Both the position numbers and the translations under genes were made by a program. Of a stretch of DNA of 64,000 bases, positions 1 through 8,452 are shown one piece after another. The first letter of the stretch is position 1. Each line of letters starts with the position of its first letter. This DNA comes from JASHVB01 sp963780805 (lineage in GTDB: Bacteria; Pseudomonadota; Alphaproteobacteria; Acetobacterales; Acetobacteraceae), in NCBI GenBank assembly GCA_963780805.1, contig CAWADP010000013.1, positions 137,322 through 201,321 of the forward strand. Reading direction: 5' to 3'. A model generated the notes under the pieces. It searched no databases. It was not told the DNA's origin and saw only the letters and a program-made list of their open reading frames with translations.

Positions 1-537
1 CTTACGCTTCGCGAGCGGATGGGCGGGAGCAAACGCCACCACCGTCCGATCGCGGAATAGCTCTATGGTTTCGATCGTATCCCGCGCCGGTGGATTGAGA
101 ACCAGGCTTAATTCGGCAGCACCCGTGTTAAGCGCCCCCATCGCCTCATCGGTGCTGCTCATCGTCACGTTGAACGTGACGTTTGGATATTGCACGTTGA
201 ACCTGTGCAGCACCGGCGCAACGAAGCTCTCGATGGCTGTCTGGAAGCAATAGACATCGACCGTCCCGGCCTGAATGTTCTGCAACGCCGCAATCTGCGA
301 CTTCACCCGTCCGAACTCGCGTGTCACGCTCTCGACTGTTGACTGCAGAATCTCACCCGCCGGTGTCAGTGCCATTCCCTGTGCGCGGCGATCGAAGACA
401 GGCGCACGCAACTCGTGCTCAAGCTTGGCGATCTGGCGGCTAATGGCGGACGGCGAGACGTGAAGCCGTTCCGAGGCTGCCCTGATTGAACGTGTATTTG
501 CAGTTTCGCTGAAGTAGCGCAGCGCGGTGAAATCCAT
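1..537 (-). CDS. LysR-type transcriptional regulator, C-terminus cut off by window edge
   Basis: The minus-strand reading frame starts at an ATG at 537 and runs off the left edge, giving about 179 residues. The N-terminus (MDFTALRYFSETANTRSIRA, then SERLHVSPSAISRQIAKLE) is the classic LysR winged helix-turn-helix. It is followed by the linker helix and the first part of the effector-binding domain. LysR proteins usually control a divergently transcribed neighbour; here the next gene in that orientation is the alpha/beta hydrolase at 665, 127 bp away. That hydrolase is the likely target, an inference from layout only. The effector is unknown. The domain call is firm; about 120 C-terminal residues lie outside the window. 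Confidence 0.88.
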   Translation of the reverse strand, partial: MDFTALRYFSETANTRSIRAASERLHVSPSAISRQIAKLEHELRAPVFDRRAQGMALTPAGEILQSTVESVTREFGRVKSQIAALQNIQAGTVDVYCFQTAIESFVAPVLHRFNVQYPNVTFNVTMSSTDEAMGALNTGAAELSLVLNPPARDTIETIELFRDRTVVAFAPAHPLAKRK

Positions 538-664
538 CGCGTCCCCCATCGGTGTGCGGGTGTTGCTTTCGCGGCAACGGTCCGGTGACCAGATTGATAT
601 GGCAGCAACGCCAGTTTCGAGCAATGTGACGCCGCGACCTCACACCTGGGAACGGAGACAGGAC

Positions 665-1850
665 ATGGCCTTCATGCAGATGCTGCCCGATCAGGGCATG
701 AACTATACGTTCAATCGTCCATTGTTGGACGGCACTTCGCCAGCGCGGCTCAAGGAGCTCGACGCGATCGCTTCGCGGATCACCGACTATGAGTTCCTGG
801 GGCACCGTCTGGCTGGAGACCGCCAGGAAAGCGGAATCCGAGAAGCGATGGGCCGATGCCGCATCGTACTATCACGGCGCGGAATTCTATCTTCCCGCTG
901 GCGAAGCGCGGAACCGGCTCTATGACGATTTTACACGCAACTGGACGCAAGCGATGCGAGGCGTTGCCGGGTATGAGCGCTTTGCCGTGCCGTATCCCGG
1001 CGGCCACCTCCCTGGCTTCCGGCTGCAGGCCAAGGGCAAGGAGCGCGCGGCGTTCGTGTTCAACGGTGGCTACGACTTATTCGTGGAGGAGTTCTATGCA
1101 TTTCTGTTGCCGTTGACCGATCTCGGCTTCACCGTCATCGCCTTCGATGGCCCCGGCCAGGGTGGCGCGCTGCGGCAAGGCATCTATTTCGAGCATGCCT
1201 GGGAGAAGCCGGCAAAGACGCTGCTCGACTATTTCGAACTGAAGGACGTGGTCTGGCTCGGTGCGTCATGCGGCGGATATCTATCGCTGCGCGCCGCGGC
1301 ATTCGAACCCCGGATCAAGCAGGTCATTTCGATGCCCACGACGTATTCGGGGCTTGATATGACGCTGAAGCAAATGCGGCCAGGCAAGGCACAGCAGCTC
1401 ATCTCGCTGTTCCGGGCTGGCGATCGCAAGGGAACCGAGGCGCTGGTCGCCGATGAGCGGTTGCCGAATTCGGTGTTCGATTGGTGTGTCACGCAGGGTA
1501 TGCACATTACGGGTACAAAGACACCGTTCGACTTCCTGACCGCAATTGCGCAGCACTCGCTGGAAGGAACTCTGCATAATCTCAAGCAGGATGTCCTACT
1601 GACCGAAGGCGAACAGGACCACCTGTTCAACGTCGAATGGCTGTACCGCACCATGCGCGAGCTCGTGTGTGCACGTTCGGTCACAGCACGCATTTTCACG
1701 GCGCGCGAGGGGGCCGAGCAGCACTGTCAGCTCGGCAATTCCGCAGTTGCACGCGAGGAAATCGTGTGCTGGCTGGCCCGCTTCTATCCCGGCCTGCGGG
1801 ATGGCGCCGCGACCTCAACGCAACAGGCAAAGACCCGCATTGTCGCCTGA
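665..1850 (+). CDS. alpha/beta hydrolase, frame broken near 793
   Basis: Two frames together give one continuous alpha/beta-hydrolase. The 5' part starts at ATG 665, 7 nt after a GGAG ribosome-binding site, and reads MAFMQMLPDQGMNYTFN and on to ASRITDYE. From about 793 the homology-like sequence continues in the next frame (SWGTVWLETARKAESEKRWA), which has its own ATG at 789 and runs to 1850. Reading GAGTTCC as GAGTCC would restore one 394-residue protein. The large frame holds the family features: FNGGYD, FDGPGQGGA, the nucleophile-elbow-like GASCGGYL (possible Cys or Ser in the nucleophile region) and a late acid/His region (EGEQDH, EQHC). The substrate is unknown. If translation starts at 789 the N-terminal lid segment is lost. 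It is probably controlled by the divergent LysR gene. Confidence 0.75.
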
Positions 1851-1988
1851 CGGCGCGTGAATGGGGTACGGCCACGCTGCAATCGGCGTGGCCGCCCAAG
1901 GTTATCGAGATCGTCGCCGGTTCGATCATCAGCAATGTCACGATGGCAGCTTCGATCGTCCTATTCGAAGAGATATGGGGCCAGGGAA

Positions 1989-2549
1989 ATGCGCTTTTCA
2001 CAGGTATCGGCACAAGCACTGGCCGCGGCTGTCATCGCCGCTGTCGCCGTTCTGGTTTTCTCGTGTTTGCCGGACCTCTTTGTATGGGCGGCGTTCATCG
2101 GCTGGGCGAGCTATGCCCATTCCGGAGCAACGCCGCAGGCAGCGGTGCGCAGTTCGGCCGCCCTGGTATTTGGCGTTGTTATGGCATGGCTGGTGGCCAT
2201 ATTCGTCGGCGCCGGAATGCTACCGCTCAATGCGCCACTCGCAACAGCGATCGGCGCTGGGGTCGCCTCGTTCCTGATCGTTGTGGCCTCCCGCATATCA
2301 TACCTGACCGTTGTTCCGGCCACGTTCTATGGCTTTGCCTCGACGTTCGCATATCTGAGCCTGGCGCCTGGCGCATCGAGCGCTGCCGCCATGACCACGC
2401 CAGGGTGGAAAAATGCCCTCGTGAGCGTGCCGGTCTCGCTACTTGTTGGCACCGTACTCGGCGTCCTGCACGGCCGCCTGGCACACGCCCTCACGGTGCG
2501 TACAAGCAGACCGCGCCATGTCATCACGATAGGAGGGGCGCAGCAATGA
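1989..2549 (+). CDS. DUF1097-type inner-membrane protein
   Basis: This frame encodes about 186 residues rich in hydrophobic helices: AAAVIAAVAVLVFSCLP, WAAFIGWASYA, LVFGVVMAWLVAIFV, GAGVASFLIVVAS and SVPVSLLVGTVLG. The organisation and the GWASYAHSG-like segment match the DUF1097 family of small, roughly six-helix membrane proteins (YcdZ-like). Function is not established for that family. I chose ATG 1989 because it begins just before the first membrane helix; the frame stays open upstream to 1857 but there the sequence is not membrane-like. The gene follows the hydrolase by 138 bp on the same strand and could be co-transcribed. The family call is from memory of its pattern. Confidence 0.65.
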   Translation: MRFSQVSAQALAAAVIAAVAVLVFSCLPDLFVWAAFIGWASYAHSGATPQAAVRSSAALVFGVVMAWLVAIFVGAGMLPLNAPLATAIGAGVASFLIVVASRISYLTVVPATFYGFASTFAYLSLAPGASSAAAMTTPGWKNALVSVPVSLLVGTVLGVLHGRLAHALTVRTSRPRHVITIGGAQQ

Positions 2550-2701
2550 AGGCCGAGCCTCGGGGACCGTCCAGAGCCGGCTAAATGCCTGGCTCTTGTT
2601 GTCATCCCCCCAATCTCTGGACAGTCCCACCGCGAACCGGCTCAACGCCCTGGGCGCAATAGGCCGCGAGTTGCCGTCCGGAGATGGTCGTTACGGCTAC
2701 G

Positions 2702-3724
2702 TCAGCCAAAAATATCGCGGGGGCTGTCGGCCCGCAGGCTGGCGCCCAGTTCCGCGCCGATCCGCGCCGCGTCCTGCGCGTCACCGTGCAGGCTGCGCCG
2801 GAGCAGGAAGGAACCGTCGGTCCGCGCCACCATTCCGGTCAGGTGCAGTTGCCCGCTGGGCAGCAGCCGCGCGTGACCGCCGATCGGGGTGCGGCAGGAG
2901 CCGTCCAGCTCCGCCAGCATGGCGCGCTCGGCGGTGGAGATGGCCTTCGCCTCCGGGTCCTCGATCGCCGCCAGCAACTCGTGCAGGTCGGCGTCGTCCG
3001 CGCGGGCGGTGATGCCGATGATGCCCTGGCCGGCGGCCGGCACCATGGCGTCCGGATCCAGCACGACGGAGGCGCGGTCCTCCATGCCCAGCCGCCGCAG
3101 TCCGGCCAGAGCGAGTAATGACGCGGCGTAGTCGCCGGCCGCCAGCTTGCCCAGGCGTGTTTGCACATTGCCGCGGATGGCGGCGACCCGCAGGTCCGGC
3201 CGCACGTGCAGCAGCTGCGCCTGGCGCCGCACCGAGGCCGTGCCCACCAGCGCAGCCGCTGGCAGGCAGGCGAAGGGATCGGTGGGATCTGGTTCGCCGC
3301 AGTCCCGACCCAGGATCAGCGCGTCGCGCGCGTCCTCCCGCGGCAACGTGCAGGCCAGGACGATGCCGGGCGGCAGCTCGGTTTCCAGATCCTTCAGGCT
3401 GTGCACCGCGCAATCAATGCGATGGTCGACCAACGCCTCGTGGATTTCCTTGGCGAACAGGCCCTTCCCGCCGATATCCGCGAGCCGGCGGTCCTGCACC
3501 GCGTCGCCGGTGGTGCGGATGATTTGCTGCTCGAACGCGTTGGCGCCGTCCAGCCCGGGGCAATTCGTGGCGAGAAGCCGCACGAAGATCTGGGTCTGCA
3601 GCCGGGCCAGCGGCGAGCCACGCGTGCCGACACGCAGCGGCAGGGCGCGCTGGTGCGGCTTGACGCCCGGATGGCGCAGGGCAGGGGGGACGGCACGGCG
3701 GTCCCGCGGCGTGGCGGCGTTCAT
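2702..3724 (-). CDS. hemC: hydroxymethylbilane synthase (porphobilinogen deaminase)
   Basis: The enzyme polymerises four porphobilinogen molecules into hydroxymethylbilane for heme, siroheme and tetrapyrrole synthesis in the cytoplasm. The 340-residue product shows the family order: LRVGTRGSPLARLQT at the N-terminus, IGGKGLFAKEIHEAL, CAVHSLKDLETELPPG, GTASVRRQAQLL, AAIRGNVQTRLGKL, and the dipyrromethane-cofactor cysteine in LDGSCRTPIGGHA. The first 28 residues before LRVGTRG are longer than usual, so a later start is possible; ATG 3724 is used here. It is divergent from tsaD with only 36 bp between the two starts, a common alphaproteobacterial arrangement. hemB lies 1.4 kb beyond tsaD, so two consecutive steps of heme synthesis are near each other. 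Confidence 0.96.
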   Translation of the reverse strand: MNAATPRDRRAVPPALRHPGVKPHQRALPLRVGTRGSPLARLQTQIFVRLLATNCPGLDGANAFEQQIIRTTGDAVQDRRLADIGGKGLFAKEIHEALVDHRIDCAVHSLKDLETELPPGIVLACTLPREDARDALILGRDCGEPDPTDPFACLPAAALVGTASVRRQAQLLHVRPDLRVAAIRGNVQTRLGKLAAGDYAASLLALAGLRRLGMEDRASVVLDPDAMVPAAGQGIIGITARADDADLHELLAAIEDPEAKAISTAERAMLAELDGSCRTPIGGHARLLPSGQLHLTGMVARTDGSFLLRRSLHGDAQDAARIGAELGASLRADSPRDIFG

Positions 3725-3760
3725 GGGCGCGTCCTATTACTGCATGCAGCCTGGGAGAAG

Positions 3761-4900
3761 ATGGGAAATATACTGATGCAGCCAGTTCTTGGGCAGCCGG
3801 TGCCTGGGCAGCCGGTGCTTGGACGGCCGGTGCTTGGCCCGGTGCTCGGCATCGAGTCCTCTTGCGACGAGACCGCCGCGGCAGTGCTGGACGGTGATGG
3901 CCACATCCTGGCGGAAAGCGTCGCCAGCCAGGAGGCAGCGCACGCGCCCTATGGCGGCGTGGTGCCGGAGATCGCAGCCCGCGCGCATCTGGCGCTGCTG
4001 CCGGAGCAAGTGCGCGGCGTGATGGCGCGGGCCGGGCTGGCTTTTGCCGATCTGGGCGGCGTGGCGGCGAGTGCCGGCCCCGGGCTGATCGGCGGCCTGA
4101 TCGTTGGCAGCCAGGTGGCGAAGGGCATCGCCCTGGCGCACGGGCTGCCCTACGTCGCGGTCAACCACCTGGAGGCACATGCACTGACCGCAAGGCTGCC
4201 GGGCCTGGTGGAGGGCGGGGCGCCGTTCCCCTACTTGCTGCTGCTGGTCTCCGGCGGCCATTGCCAGTGCGTGGCGGTGGAGGGCGTGGGCAGCCACGTC
4301 CGCCTCGGCACCACGATGGACGATGCCGCCGGGGAGGCGTTCGACAAAGTGGGAAAATTGCTCGGGCTGGGCTGGCCGGGAGGGCCGGCGCTGGAGGCGC
4401 TGGCGGCGCGGGGCGATCCGGCACGCTACGCGTTTCCACGGCCGATGCTGGGGCGCGCGGGCTGCGATTTCAGTTTTTCCGGGTTGAAGACAGCGGTGGC
4501 GCAGGAAGTGGCGCGACAGGGGATGGGGGCGCTGCCCTCGGGGTTGGCGGCCGATGTCGCCGCCAGTTTCCAACGCGCGGTGGCGGAGGTGCTGGCAGAC
4601 CGCGCTGCGCATGCCATGGCGATGATGCGGGCGCGGGCGCCGGAGGCGCGGCTGCTGGTGGTGGCGGGTGGCGTGGCGGCCAACGGCGCGGTGCGCGCGG
4701 CGCTGCGGCAGGCGGCCGAGGCGGCGGGGTTCACCCTGCTGGCGCCGCCGGTGCGGCTGTGCACCGACAACGCGGTGATGGTGGCGTGGACCGGGATCGA
4801 ACGCCTGCGGCTGGGGTTGGCGGACGGGCTGGACTTCGCGCCTCGGCCGCGCTGGGGGTTGGAGAGCTTGACCGTCGCCACGGGCAGTGACGCAATTTGA
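3761..4900 (+). CDS. tsaD: tRNA N6-adenosine threonylcarbamoyltransferase
   Basis: TsaD transfers the threonylcarbamoyl group to A37 of ANN-decoding tRNAs, together with TsaB and TsaE. Family landmarks are all present: GIESSCDETAAAVLDG, YGGVVPEIAARAHL, SAGPGLIGGLIVG, the metal ligands HLEAH, LLLVSGGHCQ, DDAAGEAFDKVGKLL, FSFSGLKTA, VAGGVAANGAVR and CTDNAVMVAW. The odd part is the N-terminus: between the ATG (3761 or 3776) and the conserved VLGIESSCDET lies a run of five-residue repeats, QPVLG QPVPG QPVLG RPVLG, encoded by four 15-bp tandem units. This adds about 20 residues that normal family members lack. The core domain looks intact. It is divergent from hemC. Confidence 0.95.
   Translation: MGNILMQPVLGQPVPGQPVLGRPVLGPVLGIESSCDETAAAVLDGDGHILAESVASQEAAHAPYGGVVPEIAARAHLALLPEQVRGVMARAGLAFADLGGVAASAGPGLIGGLIVGSQVAKGIALAHGLPYVAVNHLEAHALTARLPGLVEGGAPFPYLLLLVSGGHCQCVAVEGVGSHVRLGTTMDDAAGEAFDKVGKLLGLGWPGGPALEALAARGDPARYAFPRPMLGRAGCDFSFSGLKTAVAQEVARQGMGALPSGLAADVAASFQRAVAEVLADRAAHAMAMMRARAPEARLLVVAGGVAANGAVRAALRQAAEAAGFTLLAPPVRLCTDNAVMVAWTGIERLRLGLADGLDFAPRPRWGLESLTVATGSDAI
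3779..3838 (+). repeat. 4 x 15-bp in-frame tandem repeat at tsaD start
   Basis: Four consecutive 15-bp units resembling CAGCCGGTGCTTGGG lie at 3779, 3794, 3809 and 3824, with one to four differences between units. They are in frame in tsaD and encode Q/R-P-V-L/P-G pentapeptides. The following conserved codons (CCGGTGCTCGGC) look like the parental unit, so the array probably grew from the original start of the gene. Confidence 0.9.
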
Positions 4901-5125
4901 AAGCGGGTGTGGACCGTTAGCGGAAGCCGTCCAATTTGGTCGTCCGCCAGTCATGGTAGCCGCGCGATGGAGCTACGCATGTCCCGCCGCGAGCCATCGA
5001 TCCGAGGTGCTCGACCAGGAGCAGTGTGGCGCACAATTCTGACGATGGCCATTCCGGTCGGGATGGAAATACTATACCCATCGTCATCGCTCCTTCTCCC
5101 GTCCCCCGCATAGGAGGCCCGGCCC

Positions 5126-6118
5126 ATGAGCGTCGGTCAGTTCCCCAGCACCCGCATGCGCCGCAACCGCTACGACGCCTGGACCCGCCGCCTGGTGGCG
5201 GAGAACGCGCTGTCGGCGGACGACCTGATCTGGCCGATCTTCATCATCGAGGGAAGCGGCCTGACCACCGATGTCGGCTCGATGCCGGGGGTGCAGCGGG
5301 TGACGCTCGACCGCCTGGCGCGCCACGTCGAGCCGGCCCTGCAATACGGCATCCCCGCCGTCGCCCTGTTCCCCGCCACGCCGCCCGAGAAGAAGGACGC
5401 CGAAGGCACCGAGGCGACCAACCCCGAGAACCTGATGTGCTCCGCCGCCCGGCTGCTGAAGCGCGAGTTCCCCGAACTCGGGCTGGTCGGCGACGTGGCG
5501 CTGGACCCCTATACCGATCACGGCCATGACGGCGTGATCCGCGACAACTACGTCGCCAACGACGAGAGCCTGCGCGTGCTGACCCGCCAGGCGGTGAACC
5601 AGGCCGAGGCGGGGATCGACATCATCGCCCCCTCCGACATGATGGACGGCCGCGTCGGCGCCATCCGCGGCGCGCTGGACGAGGCCGGGCTGATCCACAC
5701 CCGCATCATGAGCTACGCGGCGAAATATGCGTCGGCGTTCTATGGTCCGTTCCGCGAGGCGGTCGGCTCTGGCGGGTCGCTGAAGGGCGACAAGAAGACC
5801 TACCAGATGGACCCGGCGAATTCCGACGAGGCACTGCGCGAGGTCGAACTGGACCTGCGCGAAGGCGCCGACATGGTGATGGTGAAGCCCGGACTGCCGT
5901 ACCTCGACATCGTGCGCCGGGTGAAGGACCGGTTCGGCGTGCCGACCTTCGCCTATCAGGTGTCGGGCGAGTACGCGATGGTGATGGCCGCGGTGCAGAA
6001 CGGGTGGTTGGAGTACCAGCGCGCCATGATGGAGACCCTGATGGCGTTCAAGCGCGCCGGGTGCAGCGGGGTGCTGACGTATTTCGCGCCGGAGGCGGCG
6101 AAACTGCTGCGGCGTTAG
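5126..6118 (+). CDS. hemB: delta-aminolevulinic acid dehydratase (porphobilinogen synthase)
   Basis: This enzyme condenses two 5-aminolevulinates to porphobilinogen, the step just before HemC. The 330-residue product has the full family pattern: RMRRNRYDAWTRRLVAENAL, DDLIWPIFIIEG, SMPGVQR, DVALDPYTDHGHDGV, APSDMMDGRVGAIR, the active-site lysines in SYAAKYASAFYGPFR and VMVKPGLPYLD, and QVSGEYAMV. An excellent ribosome-binding site (AGGAGG) sits 8 nt before ATG 5126, fixing the start. The DVALDPYTDHGHDG segment is of the type lacking the zinc-site cysteine cluster, as expected for an alphaproteobacterial enzyme. It follows tsaD after 225 bp in which I see no gene. Confidence 0.97.
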   Translation: MSVGQFPSTRMRRNRYDAWTRRLVAENALSADDLIWPIFIIEGSGLTTDVGSMPGVQRVTLDRLARHVEPALQYGIPAVALFPATPPEKKDAEGTEATNPENLMCSAARLLKREFPELGLVGDVALDPYTDHGHDGVIRDNYVANDESLRVLTRQAVNQAEAGIDIIAPSDMMDGRVGAIRGALDEAGLIHTRIMSYAAKYASAFYGPFREAVGSGGSLKGDKKTYQMDPANSDEALREVELDLREGADMVMVKPGLPYLDIVRRVKDRFGVPTFAYQVSGEYAMVMAAVQNGWLEYQRAMMETLMAFKRAGCSGVLTYFAPEAAKLLRR

Positions 6119-6382
6119 CTGAGGACGACGAGCCTTTCCGAGCAACAGACATGCCCAGCATTCCACCCGAACCATCTTTTCAGCAAGACACTGGCGACGA
6201 AGATCCTTTGGCACGTTTGGCCCAAGTCGCCCATATCGCGGAAATCGATGGCCTTGGCTGCGGCGAATGGACGATCCTTTATGAATATCAGACCATTGCC
6301 GGAGGCGACCTGGCCGACGGGATGGACTCTGGGCGGGGGAACGGCGATTCCGATCCGGAGCGGACGCATGGGTGCACCTCCG

Positions 6383-6880
6383 TTACCGGGGCAACCGCCT
6401 GTGTTTGCCCGTCTTCGGGGTTAATTGCTGAATCGCCGGAAAGGCCGACCGGAGAATCTCGGCGAGGCCCCCCTCGTCCACCATCTGAGCTCCTTTTTTC
6501 GGTTCCACCCAGCGTTGCTCGCGCTGCTCCTTCTCCGGCCAGTCATCGAGCTGACGATCGACTGCCAACAGGAAGACTTTGACGCGGCAGAGCTGCTCCC
6601 GGTTATCCATCAAACGCTTGCTGTAATGATAGGAACCGATCGAACGCTTGCCTACGATCATTCCGACCAGGCCGGCCTCTTCAAACGCTTCCCTGGCAGC
6701 CACCTCTCTCGGTCGTAGTCCCCGAATCGGCCAGCCTTTGGGAATGACCCATCGTTGTGTTTCGCGCGACGTGATCAGCAGAATTTGCAGCCCGTCTGCC
6801 GTTACCTGGAACGGTAGAGCGGCGTACTGCGTCTCGGTTGGTCCGCCTGTCATCTTGGCCATGGGCTCTTTTCTGACCAT
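6383..6880 (-). CDS. Nudix hydrolase
   Basis: The roughly 165-residue protein carries the Nudix box in GWPIRGLRPREVAAREAFEE followed by AGLVG, matching GX5EX7REUXEEXGU apart from the usual small variations. The flanking sequence (ALPFQVTADGLQILLITSRE, RWVIPKGWP) resembles diphosphoinositol-polyphosphate or NTP-type Nudix hydrolases common next to stress genes; the substrate cannot be told from sequence. Candidate starts are ATG 6880 and ATG 6862; the latter has AAAGAG at the right distance. It lies immediately downstream, on the same strand, of a Na/Pi-cotransporter remnant and is convergent with hemB. Confidence 0.88.
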   Translation of the reverse strand: MVRKEPMAKMTGGPTETQYAALPFQVTADGLQILLITSRETQRWVIPKGWPIRGLRPREVAAREAFEEAGLVGMIVGKRSIGSYHYSKRLMDNREQLCRVKVFLLAVDRQLDDWPEKEQREQRWVEPKKGAQMVDEGGLAEILRSAFPAIQQLTPKTGKHRRLPR

Positions 6881-6889
6881 GCAATCCAA

Positions 6890-7168
6890 TTATGCGACCT
6901 GTCGAAGTCGGCTGGGCAGCAGGTCCCCCTTGCTCTCGAGCTCGGGGTAAGCAGCACCGGCCAGCAAGTGGGCGTTAACGCTCTTGAGATAGCGCCGCAG
7001 CCCTTTCGTCGCCGGTCATGAACAGGGACGCCGCAGTTCGCACATTGGCCACCCACTGCGCAGCCTTGCGCCGAAGGCACGCTGCACCCCGGTCTGCCCC
7101 ATGCGCACGCCCCACAGCAGCAGCGCCACCGAGCCGGCGAGCGACACCAGCGTGAGAGGAAAGTTCAT
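6890..7168 (-). pseudogene. Na/Pi cotransporter (NptA family) remnant, internally deleted
   Basis: Three short pieces of a Na/Pi cotransporter are compressed into 279 bp. From ATG 7168 the frame reads MNFPLTLVSLAGSVALLLWG then VRMGQTGVQRAFGARLRSG, the typical first helix of this family. A second frame gives NVRTAASLFMTGDERAA, and a third LRRYLKSVNAHLLAGAAYPE then LLPSRLRQVA ending in TAA at 6890; both are typical of the C-terminal PhoU-like domain. The roughly 450 residues between are missing. The ends are preserved and the middle is lost, so this looks like an internal deletion followed by frameshifts. Recognition is from memory of the family pattern. Confidence 0.72.
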
Positions 7169-7356
7169 CGGCGGTAGTTCCCGGAGCCTTCAAGATGATG
7201 CCAGCCAGGCGCTGACAGCGGAAAGACCCGTTTGCGTGAGATGCCGTGACAAGCAGGTCATCCCGGCGGGGGGAAGACCGGCCCGTTCAACGGCCGTAGC
7301 AGCCAATGGCCGGCGAAGCCGTTGCGCCGCCGGCCGCGCGATGATCGGTTAAATCC

Positions 7357-8226
7357 TCAATGCGACATCAGGACCGGTACGGTCATGTGCTGCAGCAGCC
7401 CACGACTGACGCCGCCGATCAGCGCTTCCCGCAACGGCGAGCGATGATACGCGCCGGCCACGATCATATCCGCTGCGATATCGACAGTTCGCGACAGCAG
7501 GACATCGGAGATTGTGTTGTCTCCCCGCAACGTCCGGTCGGCTTCCGCCACCACGCCATGTCGCGCCAGATGGCGGACCATGTTCTGCACCGGAATACGG
7601 TCCGGCTCGAAATCCCGCGTTTGCGCCCGGACGGTCATCAACGTGACCCTTTTTGCCGGATACAATATCGGCAATGCGTCATTCAAAGCCCGCACCGCCT
7701 CCCTTGACCCGTCCCAGGCTATCAGAACGCGCCGGCCGGCTGTGTCGAAAGTTCCGATATACGGGACCATCAGCACCGGCCGGCCGCAGTTGACCAGGAT
7801 TTCCTCCGGCCGATACCAGGAAGGATTCGCACCGGCATGCGGATTGACCTGGCCGATAACGACCAGGTCCGCGGCCTTGGCGAGGGTGAGCAGTACTCCG
7901 GGGTCGGGGCGGCGGATGCAATACCATTCCCCCTCGTCATCTACGCTTCGCAGACATTCCCGAAAACGCCGTTCGTAATGTTCAATTCCTGCATCGCATG
8001 GTTCGGCCTCGGTTGATGCCGTGGGGCCAGCCATGATGGACGAGCCCAGCGTCAGCGCGAGTTGCGGTCCCTGCGATGTCGAGCGCGGTTTGGCAGACCG
8101 GTCCGCTTCCAGGAATACCGCGCTGAGGCATGCTCCCTGCTCTCGGGCTATCCTGGTTGCGAGCCGCAGTCGCCCATCGCTGGTCGGTCCGTTATCAAGG
8201 ACAACAAGAATGTCTCGCAAGCCCAT
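7357..8226 (-). CDS. tandem-domain universal stress protein (UspA family)
   Basis: The 289-residue protein has two Usp folds. The first starts MGLRDILVVLDNGPTSDGRL and the second at about residue 165 (GRRVLIAWDGSREAVRALND). The second domain holds the ATP-binding-type signature: IVAGAYHRSPLREALIGGVS followed by RGLLQHMTVPVLMSH (G-2x-G-9x-G(S/T) type). The first domain lacks a clear equivalent (VVIGQVNPHAG). It is probably a cytoplasmic stress protein. It is divergent from the two-component genes starting at 8453; the 226 bp between hold no recognised operator. Confidence 0.93.
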   Translation of the reverse strand: MGLRDILVVLDNGPTSDGRLRLATRIAREQGACLSAVFLEADRSAKPRSTSQGPQLALTLGSSIMAGPTASTEAEPCDAGIEHYERRFRECLRSVDDEGEWYCIRRPDPGVLLTLAKAADLVVIGQVNPHAGANPSWYRPEEILVNCGRPVLMVPYIGTFDTAGRRVLIAWDGSREAVRALNDALPILYPAKRVTLMTVRAQTRDFEPDRIPVQNMVRHLARHGVVAEADRTLRGDNTISDVLLSRTVDIAADMIVAGAYHRSPLREALIGGVSRGLLQHMTVPVLMSH

Positions 8227-8452
8227 TTTTGCCTCCTACGCAGGATTCTCGTAGCCGTGCCGCGGATGGTATTTTCTTGTGAAGGATAGGCTTAGCTGGC
8301 TGTCGTTGACTCTTGATGATGACCGCCGACATTTGCTTTTCCATTCGACAGGAAGCAAGGCCTATGATGCAAATGCCATGGCTGCTATGATGATCAAAGA
8401 CCTGCTTCTGGATTGGGACGATCGCGCATGTTCCTATAACGCAACAAGTTAG

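Noticed and set aside
6115..6369. Minus-strand 84-codon frame and a plus-strand frame from 6151 between hemB and the Nudix gene
   Set aside because: Neither shows a recognisable domain or good ribosome-binding site; the region was left without a gene.
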